A stretch of DNA of 20,027 bases from Chloroflexota bacterium (GTDB lineage: Bacteria; Chloroflexota; Limnocylindria; Limnocylindrales; CSP1-4). A program made the translations under genes and the position numbers. The stretch spans positions 1 through 20,027 of the forward strand of contig JAJYGK010000072.1 in assembly GCA_021790715.1 (NCBI GenBank). Reading direction: 5' to 3'. The notes below the pieces were generated by a model. That model did no database searches, was not told the DNA's origin, and worked only from the letters and a program-made list of their open reading frames with translations. Shown piece by piece: positions 7,449-14,250 of the stretch; within the stretch, counting starts at the first letter, position 1, and each line of letters begins with the position of its first letter.

Positions 7449-8584
7449 ACGAGCCGGCGAGGGCGGGCCGCGCGGCGCGGGGACGGCGCCAGTGGCCGCT
7501 GCCGAAGCTCGCCGACCCCGACGCGCCGCTGCTCGTCGTCGAGAACCTCACCACGCGGTTCGCGCTCGAGTCCGGCACGGTCAGCGCGGTCGACGGCGTC
7601 AGCTTCCGACTCGACGACGGGGAGGCCCTCGGGCTGGCCGGCGAGTCGGGGTGCGGCAAGACCACCACGGCCCTCTCGCTCGTCCACCTCCTGCCCGGGA
7701 ACGCGCGGATCGTCGACGGGAGCGTCCGTCTCTTCGGGATCGACCTCGTGCCGAAGACCGACCGCCAGATGCGGCGGTACCGCTGGCGCGAGATCGCCAT
7801 CGTCTTCCAGGGCGCCATGAACGCCCTGAACCCGGTCCGCCGGATCGAGGACCAGGTCGCGGAGCCCGTCGAAGCGCGGCTCGGCGAGGCGCGCGAGATG
7901 GCCCTCCGGCGCGCGCGGGAGCTCCTCGAGCTGGTCGGGATCCCCGCGGAGCGCGGCCGGGCGTACCCGCACGAGTTGTCGGGCGGGATGCGGCAGCGCG
8001 CCATGATCGCGATGGCCCTCGCCTGCTACCCGGCGATCGTCATCGGGGACGAGCCCACCACCGCGCTCGACGTGATGGTGCAGGCGCAGATCCTCGACCT
8101 GCTCACCCGGCTGCGCCGCGAGCTCGGCCTCTCACTGATCCTCATCACCCACGACCTCTCGGTGATCGCCGAGACCTGCGATCGCGTCCTGGTGATGTAC
8201 GCCGGGCGCGTGGCCGAGGAGGGCGAGGTCGACACGGTCTTCGAGCACCCGCGTCACCCGTACACGCGCGCGCTCCTCGCCGCGTTCCCGGACATCGCCT
8301 CGGACATGCGGGCGCTCGAGGTGATCCCCGGGCAGCCGCCGGATCTGCGGGATCCCCCGCCCGGCTGCCGGTTCCACCCGCGATGCACCGCGGCGATGGA
8401 AGTGTGCCGCCGCGAGCGTCCGGCCGAGATCACCTTCCCGGACGGCGTCCGGGTCGCCTGCCACCTCTACACGGCGGCCGACTGCACGGCCCCCGACGGC
8501 CGGCCCGGTCCCGGCGCCCCGGCGTTCGCCGTCCCGGTGCCCGCTGCCGCCACGCCCGACGCGGCGACCGGGGTCGACCCGTGA
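7445..8584 (+). CDS. Peptide-type ABC transporter ATP-binding protein, DppD/OppD family
   Basis: 379 residues from GTG 7445, in a GTGA overlap with the permease stop and with GAGGA at 7433-7437 as Shine-Dalgarno. The frame is open further upstream (7280), but that part duplicates permease coding DNA in another frame. Walker A GESGCGKT is at residues 66-73, the Q-loop Gln at about 122, ABC signature LSGGMRQ at 178-184, Walker B IVIGDEP at 198-204 and the switch His at about 236. The C-terminal oligo_HPY segment with GCRFHPRCTAAMEVCRRE is specific to peptide-importer ATPases, and its cysteines in some relatives hold an Fe-S cluster. An Ala/Pro-rich tail ends the protein. It hydrolyses ATP together with the next gene's product. 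Confidence 0.94.
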   Translation: MNEPARAGRAARGRRQWPLPKLADPDAPLLVVENLTTRFALESGTVSAVDGVSFRLDDGEALGLAGESGCGKTTTALSLVHLLPGNARIVDGSVRLFGIDLVPKTDRQMRRYRWREIAIVFQGAMNALNPVRRIEDQVAEPVEARLGEAREMALRRARELLELVGIPAERGRAYPHELSGGMRQRAMIAMALACYPAIVIGDEPTTALDVMVQAQILDLLTRLRRELGLSLILITHDLSVIAETCDRVLVMYAGRVAEEGEVDTVFEHPRHPYTRALLAAFPDIASDMRALEVIPGQPPDLRDPPPGCRFHPRCTAAMEVCRRERPAEITFPDGVRVACHLYTAADCTAPDGRPGPGAPAFAVPVPAAATPDAATGVDP

Positions 8585-9672
8585 GCGAGCTCGTTCGCCT
8601 CGAGGGTCTCGAGGTCCACTTCCCCGTCCGCATGAGCCTCGCCGACGTCGTGGCCCGACGCCCGCGCCGGTGGGTGCGCGCGGTGGACGGGATCGACCTC
8701 GCGATCGAGCGCGGGGAGGTGCTCGGGCTGGTCGGCGAGTCGGGGTCGGGAAAGACCACGACGGGGCGGGTCATCGTGAAGCTGACGCGCCAGACGGCGG
8801 GCCGGCTGGTCGTCGACGGGCAGGACGTGTCGGGCCTCTGGGGGCAGGGCGCGCTGCGCGGTTACCGCCGCCGCGTCCAGATGATCTTCCAGGACCCGTA
8901 CGAGACGCTCAACCCGCGGCAGACCGTCCACGACTTCGTCGCCGAGCCGCTCGACGTGAACCACCTGGGCGCCTCGCGAGCCGAGCGCGAGGAGCGGGTG
9001 ATGGCGGTGCTGGACGCGGCCGGGCTCCGGCCCGCCCGCGACTTCGCGTACCGGTATCCGCACGAACTCTCGGGCGGGCAGCGCCAGCGCGTGGTGATCG
9101 CCGGCGCGCTGGTCATGGAACCACACCTCGTGGTGGCGGACGAACCGGTCTCGATGCTCGACGTGTCGATCCGAACCGAGCTTCTCCGGCTCATGCTCGA
9201 CCTGCGCGCCGAACGGGACCTCACCTACCTGTTCATCACGCACGACCTGTCGGTCGCCTGGGTCATCGCCGACCGGATCGCGGTGGTCTACCTGGGACGG
9301 CTGATGGAGATCGGCAGCGCGGACACGGTCATCCGGTCGCCCGCCCACCCGTACACCGCCGCCCTGGTCTCGGTCGCGCCGTCCGCCAGGCTCTCCTCGG
9401 GGCCGCGCCCCGCCAGGACGATCCTGTCCGGCGAGACGCCGGACGCCGCGCACGTGCCGCCGGGCTGCCGCTTCCATCCGCGATGCCCGGTCGCCTTCGA
9501 GCGCTGCCGCGCGGAGGAGCCCCCGCTCGTCGACCTCGGCGGCGGGCAGTCGGCGGCCTGCTGGCGGGTCGGGGATTCGTCCGCGCCCTCGACGGGTCCG
9601 GGGCGTGCGGCCGGGGGTGGGGCCGCCGGAGCCGGTGCCTCAGCTGCCCTGGCTGGAGCCGACCTGGCCTGA
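8581..9672 (+). CDS. Peptide-type ABC transporter ATP-binding protein, DppF/OppF family
   Basis: 363 residues from GTG 8581, the third consecutive GTGA overlap in this operon; the Shine-Dalgarno is weak (GGGG). Walker A GESGSGKT is at 52-59, Q-loop Gln104, signature LSGGQRQ at 163-169, Walker B VVADEP at 184-189 and switch His221. FQDPYETLNPRQT and the C-terminal GCRFHPRCPVAFERC identify the OppF/DppF branch. The Gly/Ala-rich tail has no obvious function. Its last 33 nt overlap, tail to tail, the TerB-like gene on the other strand, so the two transcripts are complementary at their ends. It is the last gene of the importer operon. Confidence 0.94.
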   Translation: MSELVRLEGLEVHFPVRMSLADVVARRPRRWVRAVDGIDLAIERGEVLGLVGESGSGKTTTGRVIVKLTRQTAGRLVVDGQDVSGLWGQGALRGYRRRVQMIFQDPYETLNPRQTVHDFVAEPLDVNHLGASRAEREERVMAVLDAAGLRPARDFAYRYPHELSGGQRQRVVIAGALVMEPHLVVADEPVSMLDVSIRTELLRLMLDLRAERDLTYLFITHDLSVAWVIADRIAVVYLGRLMEIGSADTVIRSPAHPYTAALVSVAPSARLSSGPRPARTILSGETPDAAHVPPGCRFHPRCPVAFERCRAEEPPLVDLGGGQSAACWRVGDSSAPSTGPGRAAGGGAAGAGASAALAGADLA

Positions 9673-10278
9673 GTCGGTCTCGCCGGGGCCGGCCTGGCCG
9701 GCGCGCCTCGCATAGCGGACGGCCGACAGACGGTCGGCGTAGCCGCGCAGCACCTCGTTGACCTCCTCGAGCGTGAAGCCGAGCTCGTTGGCGATCTCGT
9801 GGATCTCGCGGTCCTGCGTGGAGCTGATCTCCCGGTCGCCGGGTGTCGCGACCGCGAAGAGACAGTGCAGCAGGCGCTGGCGCTCCTCCGGTGTGGACAC
9901 CTCGCGGAACCGGCGGGTCACGAGGAAGTCCTCGGTCTCGCCGACCAGCCTCGACTGGGTCCGCGCGATCTCGGCGACGATGACCGCCATCGACTCGGGG
10001 ATGCCGCCGAAGTCGGCCACCAGGTCCTCGAGTTCCTGGATCTCCGCCACGTCGGTCTGGGGATCGGCGTTGACCACGCGCACCAGGATGTACGCGAAGC
10101 CGGCGAGGTGGGCGGCACGGTCCGGCGGCAGGCTGTCGAGGCGTGCCACGATCCGGCGCACGGTCTCGGTGTCCTCGTCCGGCAGGGCAGGCGGCCGGGG
10201 CGCGAGTTCGGGGCCCTGTCCCGGTGTCATGCCCTGCCGGGACGCGGGGGTGGGCAGAAGGAAACGAAGGAAGGACAC
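9640..10278 (-). CDS. TerB-like protein (tellurite resistance TerB family), function unknown
   Basis: 212 residues from GTG 10278-10276, chosen because AGGAG (10289-10285) stands 6 nt upstream and the encoded N-terminus SFLRFLLP begins there; the frame runs on upstream only as a shadow of the peptidase gene. The core (about 45-185) is all alpha-helical with acidic pairs in NADPQTDVAEIQELEDL and TPGDREISSTQDREIHEIANELG, the repeated D..hS..E pattern of TerB/DUF533-type helical modules that can bind divalent metal. The C-terminal 25 residues are Gly/Ser/Gln-rich. TerB proteins are linked to stress and membrane-associated metal responses, but single TerB-domain proteins like this have no assigned role. 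No membrane segment is evident. It lies downstream of the S9 peptidase gene (122-nt gap) and may be cotranscribed with it or have its own promoter. Confidence 0.7.
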   Translation of the reverse strand: MSFLRFLLPTPASRQGMTPGQGPELAPRPPALPDEDTETVRRIVARLDSLPPDRAAHLAGFAYILVRVVNADPQTDVAEIQELEDLVADFGGIPESMAVIVAEIARTQSRLVGETEDFLVTRRFREVSTPEERQRLLHCLFAVATPGDREISSTQDREIHEIANELGFTLEEVNEVLRGYADRLSAVRYARRAGQAGPGETDSGQVGSSQGS

Positions 10279-10293
10279 GATGCTCTCCTGGGT

Positions 10294-10324
10294 GCCGGGG
10301 CGCCCGGCTGGACGTGCCACGTCC
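10294..10324. promoter_or_regulatory. Two adjacent dyads upstream of the TerB-like gene; candidate operator or leader hairpin
   Basis: GCCGGG (10294-10299) and CCCGGC (10303-10308) make a 6-bp stem with a 3-nt loop. Directly beside it, GGACGTG (10310-10316) and CACGTCC (10318-10324) form a perfect 7-bp inverted repeat around one base. Both sit just upstream of the TerB-like gene's Shine-Dalgarno on -, inside the 122-nt gap after the peptidase. The second dyad looks like a binding site for a dimeric regulator; the first could be a terminator stem for the peptidase transcript, though no T-tract follows. Confidence 0.4.
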
Positions 10325-10400
10325 CGGCGCCCGCATGCCGCAGGGTACCCCGGCAGCCCGGTGCGGTCCCGCGGACGGCCCGCCGAGGGCTCCGCGAGGA

Positions 10401-12569
10401 TCAGCCGAGGTGGCGGCGGAACCACTCCAGCATCCGCGCGTGCCGGTCGATGCGCCGGTCGGGGCGCCCCGTGTTCGCGTACACGTGGCCGCTCTCGGGG
10501 TAGAGCGCGTACTCGACGGTCCGTCCCAGTTCCCGGAGCGCGACGAAGAACTGCTCGTTGTCCGCGGCCGGGCAGCGATGATCTGTCTCTCCCTGGAGCA
10601 GCAGGAGCGGCGTCCGCACGGAGGCCACCAGCCGCAACGGAGACTGCCGCCAGAGGCGCTCGACGCCGTCCGCCGTCAGCGGGTCGCCGAGTGCCGCCCG
10701 CAGGTTGTAGTCGGGACCGGTGTCCGAGAGGGCCCAGGCGGCGATCTGGTTGGTGACGCCCGCCTCGCTCACGGCCGCGGCGAATCGTCCGGGGGCCGCC
10801 CCGACGAGCCAGTTCACCAGGAACCCGCCGTAGCTCAGGCCCAGCAGGCCGAGCCGGTCGGCATCGGCGAGCCCCTCCCCCACCAGCCGGTCCACGACGG
10901 CCAGCACGTCCTCGGCGTCCGGCCCGCCCCAGCCGTCCATCAGGGGACGGACCCAGGCGGCGCCGTACCCGGCCGACCCGCGGATATTCGGGAGCGCGAC
11001 CCGGTAGCCAGCGGACACGAGGATCTGGACCTCGAGCGACGGCGCGGGCGCCCATCCGCCGAGCGGACCCCCGTGGATGTCGACGACGAGCGGCAGGGGC
11101 CGCGACCCAGCGTCCGGGGGAGAGGCCAGCCAGGTCTCGACCGGACCGCCCGGGCCCGCGACGAGCAGGTCCTCCATCGCCGGCGACTGCAGCCTGCGCT
11201 GCCACGCGGATCCGAAGGTCGTCACCGTTCGGAACCCGCCGTCCCGCACGGTCATCAGCTCCATCGCGCGCCGGCCGAGCGTGCCCAGGACCGCGACGGC
11301 ATCCCCGCCGACGGCGAGCGCCCAGCAGGCGCTCTCCGCATCCGCGAGCGGGGCGGGCTCTCCCGCCGACCGGCCCGTGGCTCGGTCCACGGGAAACCGC
11401 CACGGGAGCGACCGGCCGCGGCGCGTCACGAGCGCGACGAGGTCGATCGATCCGTCCGGCGCCGGCCGCCACCACGGGCCCACCCGCGGGCTGCTGGCCC
11501 AGCCGTTCAGGTCGGTGTCGACGTGGGCCCCGACCGGGAGGTCGAGCCCTGCCGCGAGGGGCTCGGGCGGGCGCGACCCGTCGGCGGGCGCGACGAAGAG
11601 CGCCGGCACCACGTCGTCCGGCGCGTCGTCGACGTCGGCGCCGAGGAGCGCGAGCCAGCGACCGTCCGACGAGGGGACGGCGGCCTCCACCAGCCCGCGC
11701 AGCCGGGTCACCTCGACCGGCTCGGGCTGGCTCTGCGGGTCGGGCGCCCCCGGACCGTCCGTCGGGTGCTCCGGTCCCGCCGCGGCCGAAGCCGGCGTCC
11801 CGCGCGGCGCCGCGGCGGACGCCGGAGCCGCAACGCGGAAGACGCGGGGGCGCGGATGCAGATCCGCCCGGTCGCCGACGGCGGCGCAGAAGACGAGCGA
11901 CTCGCCGTCCGCGTCCCACGCCGGCGCGATCACGTCGAAGTCGCCGCGCGTGAGGCGCCGGGGCCGCGAGCCGGGCCGGATCCCCGCCACCGAGAGGTGG
12001 ACGTGCCGGTCGAGGAACCCCTCGTCGTCCAGGCGCCAGTCCGCGCGCGTGATGCGCCGCACCCTGGCCACCGAGCCGTCGGGCCTCTCTCCCTCCAGGA
12101 ACCGCGGCGGGTCCTCGGGGCCCCAGCAGGCGATGCGGGTGCCCTCCGGAGACCACGCGAATCCGCGCACGCCGTGGCGGCTCCGCGTCACGCGGCGCAC
12201 GGTGCCGCCACGCGCCGGGACCACCCACACGTCCGCCGGCGGCTCGGGCGCGGCGGCGGGCCGGACGGCCCCACCGGCCCGGGCGGTCCCCGTCGAACCG
12301 GGCGACGTCCCGCCCGGGCGGGACGACAGGAACGCCACGTGCCTGCCGTCGGGGGAGAAGCGGGGATGCGTGTCGGCCGGCAGGCCGCTCGTGAGCTGCC
12401 GCGGCCGACCGTCGTCAAGGGGCACGAGCCACAGCGCGCGCCGGTACCGGTTCCCCTCCACGCTGCGGCGCACCACCACGGCGGTGCGACCGTCGGCCGC
12501 GACGTCGAGCTCCTCGAGGACGACCTGGCGACGGACGACCGCCGGCGTCACCGGTTCGAGCGACACCAT
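10401..12569 (-). CDS. S9 family peptidase (prolyl oligopeptidase / acylaminoacyl-peptidase type)
   Basis: 722 residues from ATG 12569-12567, with GGAGGGAGG ending 8 nt upstream. The N-terminal part (to about 450) is a beta-propeller of WD/PD40-like blades (for example PRQLTSGLPADTHPRFSPDG, GFAWSPEGTRIACWG). The C-terminal alpha/beta-hydrolase domain carries VVDIHGGPLGGWAP (oxyanion region), nucleophile GLSYGG (Ser579), Asp663 in GETDHRCPAAD and His695 in YPESGH, a complete triad. S9 enzymes cleave short peptides after Pro or release N-acylated residues; which class applies cannot be settled here. No signal peptide is visible, so it probably acts in the cytoplasm. It is divergent from the one-carbon operon across 231 nt, and lies near an importer of the peptide-transport family, consistent with peptide use. 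Confidence 0.9.
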   Translation of the reverse strand: MVSLEPVTPAVVRRQVVLEELDVAADGRTAVVVRRSVEGNRYRRALWLVPLDDGRPRQLTSGLPADTHPRFSPDGRHVAFLSSRPGGTSPGSTGTARAGGAVRPAAAPEPPADVWVVPARGGTVRRVTRSRHGVRGFAWSPEGTRIACWGPEDPPRFLEGERPDGSVARVRRITRADWRLDDEGFLDRHVHLSVAGIRPGSRPRRLTRGDFDVIAPAWDADGESLVFCAAVGDRADLHPRPRVFRVAAPASAAAPRGTPASAAAGPEHPTDGPGAPDPQSQPEPVEVTRLRGLVEAAVPSSDGRWLALLGADVDDAPDDVVPALFVAPADGSRPPEPLAAGLDLPVGAHVDTDLNGWASSPRVGPWWRPAPDGSIDLVALVTRRGRSLPWRFPVDRATGRSAGEPAPLADAESACWALAVGGDAVAVLGTLGRRAMELMTVRDGGFRTVTTFGSAWQRRLQSPAMEDLLVAGPGGPVETWLASPPDAGSRPLPLVVDIHGGPLGGWAPAPSLEVQILVSAGYRVALPNIRGSAGYGAAWVRPLMDGWGGPDAEDVLAVVDRLVGEGLADADRLGLLGLSYGGFLVNWLVGAAPGRFAAAVSEAGVTNQIAAWALSDTGPDYNLRAALGDPLTADGVERLWRQSPLRLVASVRTPLLLLQGETDHRCPAADNEQFFVALRELGRTVEYALYPESGHVYANTGRPDRRIDRHARMLEWFRRHLG

Positions 12570-12706
12570 GGGCTGAGCCTCCCTCCGAGCCCCGAGCCTA
12601 CCTCCGCGCCGTGCCGCTCACCGGCCGGGTGCGCGTCCCGGGCCCGTCGGGACACCTCGAGGCCATCACCGGGCCCACCGGCAGGTCCCCGCCCGGACGC
12701 GGCGAG

Positions 12707-12744
12707 GGAGACTGCGGGATGGCTCCCGGAGACTGCGGGATGGC
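12707..12744 (+). repeat. Two 17-bp direct repeats at 21-bp period, candidate regulator operator
   Basis: GGAGACTGCGGGATGGC occurs exactly at 12707-12723 and again at 12728-12744, with 4-nt spacers (TCCC, then CGTC). The 21-bp period is two DNA turns, so both copies face the same side of the helix, the arrangement seen for AraC-type half-sites. The pair lies about 57 nt before the corrinoid gene start, and an AraC-type regulator is encoded as the operon's second gene. Binding is inferred. Confidence 0.5.
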
Positions 12745-12789
12745 CGTCGGGGGTCATGGAGCGGCCGCCGGACCGCGGGAGTTCGATGC

Positions 12790-12795
12790 AGGAGA
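12790..12795 (+). promoter_or_regulatory. Shine-Dalgarno favouring the ATG at 12801 for the corrinoid gene
   Basis: AGGAGA lies 5 nt before ATG 12801. The in-frame ATG at 12786 would place this purine stretch inside the coding region and has only GGGAG four nt upstream, so it is the less likely start. Confidence 0.5.
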
Positions 12796-12800
12796 ACGGC

Positions 12801-13469
12801 ATGCTCGAGGGCGGCCCGTCCAGAACGGGCGTGTCCGCGCTCGACGGGCTGCAGCAGGCGATCGAGACCGGGGATCGAGCCGGCGCCGTCCGCCTCGCGC
12901 GCGAGGCGATCGACGGGAACCTCCCGGCCCAGGCGGTCCTCGACGCGATGACCGTGGCGATGGGCGTCGTCGGCGCGCGGTTCCAGGCGAACGAGATCTT
13001 CGTGCCGGAGATGCTGATCGCAGCCCGGGCCATGAAGGCGGCCACGGCGATCCTTGAGCCGCTCCTGGCGGGTGCCGGGATCGCGCCCGTGGCGACCGCC
13101 GTCATCGGCACCGTGCACGGCGACCTGCACGAGATCGGCAAGAACCTCGTGGCGATGATGTGGAAGGGCGCCAACATCGCCGTGATCGACCTGGGCACCG
13201 ACGTGCCGGCCGCGCAGTTCGCGGCGGCCGCACGCGAGCACGGCGCGCGCCTCGTCGGCGTCTCCGCCCTGCTGACGACGACGATGGGCGGGATGCGGGA
13301 CGTGGTCGAGGCGGTGCGTGCCGCCGGCCCGCCCGGCACCAGGGTCATCGTCGGAGGGGCGCCGGTCACGGCCGGGTTCGCCCGCGAGATCGGGGCGGAC
13401 GGGTACGCGCCGGACGGGAACTCGGCGGTCGGCGTGGCGCTGGCGGCCATCGGGGTCGCATCGCGATGA
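12801..13469 (+). CDS. Methyltransferase-cognate corrinoid protein (cobalamin-binding, MtbC/MttC/MtgC-like)
   Basis: 222 residues, the usual size for these proteins. Residues about 10-92 form the four-helix cap domain (B12-binding_2), with VPEMLIAARAMKAA. Residues about 97-222 form the Rossmann-like B12 domain. VHGDLHEIGKNLV contains the DxHxxG motif (Asp108, His110, Gly113), where His110 is the lower axial ligand to cobalt; SALLTTTM (155-162) and VGGAPVT (184-190) complete the pocket. The protein carries the methyl group as methyl-Co(III) between a substrate methyltransferase (probably the MttB-family enzyme at the window's start) and the methyl-THF methyltransferase at the end of this operon. 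It heads the one-carbon operon and ends in an ATGA overlap with the regulator gene. Reactivation of oxidised Co(II) would need a RamA-type protein that is not in view. Confidence 0.93.
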   Translation: MLEGGPSRTGVSALDGLQQAIETGDRAGAVRLAREAIDGNLPAQAVLDAMTVAMGVVGARFQANEIFVPEMLIAARAMKAATAILEPLLAGAGIAPVATAVIGTVHGDLHEIGKNLVAMMWKGANIAVIDLGTDVPAAQFAAAAREHGARLVGVSALLTTTMGGMRDVVEAVRAAGPPGTRVIVGGAPVTAGFAREIGADGYAPDGNSAVGVALAAIGVASR

Positions 13470-14233
13470 GCGCGAGCGCCACGTTCGATTTCCCGCCCGT
13501 CCGGCTGGACGAAGGGCGCCCGTACGACCGCATCCGGGAGCTGTACCTGTACGAGGAGCCGGGTCTGCTCTCGGCGCTCGCACGGGGCGACCGCGGCGAG
13601 GCGATCCGGATCATCAACTACGTCCTGGTCCACATCTACGCGGCCGGCCAGGAGCGGAGCGACCTGCTCAAGGGCCTGCTCCTCGAGCTCGTGGTCATGA
13701 TGTCGCGCGCCGCGGTCGAGGCGGGCTCGTCGCCGTCGGACGTGCTCGGCCTCAACTACCGCTGCCTGACGGAGCTCTCGCGGATCGACGACGACGAGCA
13801 GCTCGCGCACTGGCTGCGCGAGATGTTCGAGCGGGTCTTCGCCGCGATGCGGCCCCGCACCGATCCGGCGCCGCTGGTGGTCGCCGAGGCGCTCGCCTAC
13901 ATCCGCGCGAACCTGCAGCGCGACGTGACGCGCGACGAGACGGCCTGGCACGCGGGCGTCTCCCCGGGCCATCTCTCGCGGCTGCTGCGCGCGCACACCG
14001 GGCGCTCGTTCCGCGAGCTCCTGCGCGAGAGCCGCATCGCGCGCGCGGCGGAGCTTCTCTCCACCACCGACGAGCCGCTCGCCGCCGTCGCGGCGCTCTC
14101 CGGCTACTGCGACCAGGCCTACTTCACGAACGTGTTCCAGCGCACGAGGCACGCGACGCCGCGCCAGTTCCGCGAGGCCGCTCGCGCCCGTGCGGCGGGC
14201 GGGGACTCCCTCCCCGGCCGGGAACAGCCATGA
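13466..14233 (+). CDS. AraC-family transcriptional regulator resembling PocR/AraC proteins without the PocR sensor domain
   Basis: 255 residues from ATG 13466, overlapping the corrinoid stop (ATGA). Residues about 30-128 are a helical segment (LLSALARGDRGEAIRIIN, LLKGLLLELVVMMSRAAVEAG, then NYRCLTELSRIDD) matching the linker normally found between a PocR domain and the DNA-binding domain. Residues about 135-240 are two AraC helix-turn-helix units, with the signature around GYCDQAYFTNVFQRTRHATP and PRQFRE. PocR-type regulators sense small organic ligands; here the roughly 150-residue PocR module is absent, so signal input must be different. It lies inside the operon it probably controls, and the tandem repeat at 12707-12744 is a candidate binding site. 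Its weak Shine-Dalgarno suggests production by coupling to the corrinoid gene. Confidence 0.85.
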   Translation: MSASATFDFPPVRLDEGRPYDRIRELYLYEEPGLLSALARGDRGEAIRIINYVLVHIYAAGQERSDLLKGLLLELVVMMSRAAVEAGSSPSDVLGLNYRCLTELSRIDDDEQLAHWLREMFERVFAAMRPRTDPAPLVVAEALAYIRANLQRDVTRDETAWHAGVSPGHLSRLLRAHTGRSFRELLRESRIARAAELLSTTDEPLAAVAALSGYCDQAYFTNVFQRTRHATPRQFREAARARAAGGDSLPGREQP

Positions 14234-14250
14234 CCAGGGGACGGGAATGA
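14230..14250 (+). other. Six-codon open frame bridging regulator stop and FolD start
   Basis: ATG 14230 overlaps the regulator's TGA, encodes Met-Thr-Arg-Gly-Arg-Glu, and ends at TGA 14248-14250, which overlaps the folD ATG at 14247 as ATGA. It could pass terminating ribosomes on to folD, or be coincidence; no separate Shine-Dalgarno is seen. Confidence 0.2.

Larger units (their letters stand above)
12570..12800. promoter_or_regulatory. Divergent intergenic region between S9 peptidase and one-carbon operon
   Basis: 231 nt between divergent start codons. It holds the peptidase Shine-Dalgarno, a 6-bp hairpin GTCCCG (12635-12640)/CGGGAC (12648-12653), a tandem direct repeat (listed separately) and the Shine-Dalgarno of the corrinoid gene. 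I looked for a cobalamin riboswitch B12 box and saw none. No convincing -35/-10 pair was found. Confidence 0.45.

Noticed and set aside
10279..12228. Upstream extension of the TerB-like frame to 862 codons
   Set aside because: The extra 650 codons lie within the S9 peptidase gene on the same strand in a different frame and are Arg/Gly/Pro-rich. The GTG at 10278 with AGGAG is the credible start.
1164..12569. The block between the two methyl-transfer parts as a mobile insertion
   Set aside because: No integrase, transposase, terminal repeats or tRNA gene flank it, and base composition looks the same as its neighbours.
10143..12800. Upstream extension of the corrinoid-protein frame
   Set aside because: It is antisense to the peptidase gene and lacks recognisable domains; corrinoid homology begins just after 12801.
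12570..12800. Possible cobalamin or THF riboswitch before the corrinoid gene
   Set aside because: I searched by eye for B12-box-like and other conserved riboswitch cores and found none. The structured element present is a plain direct repeat.
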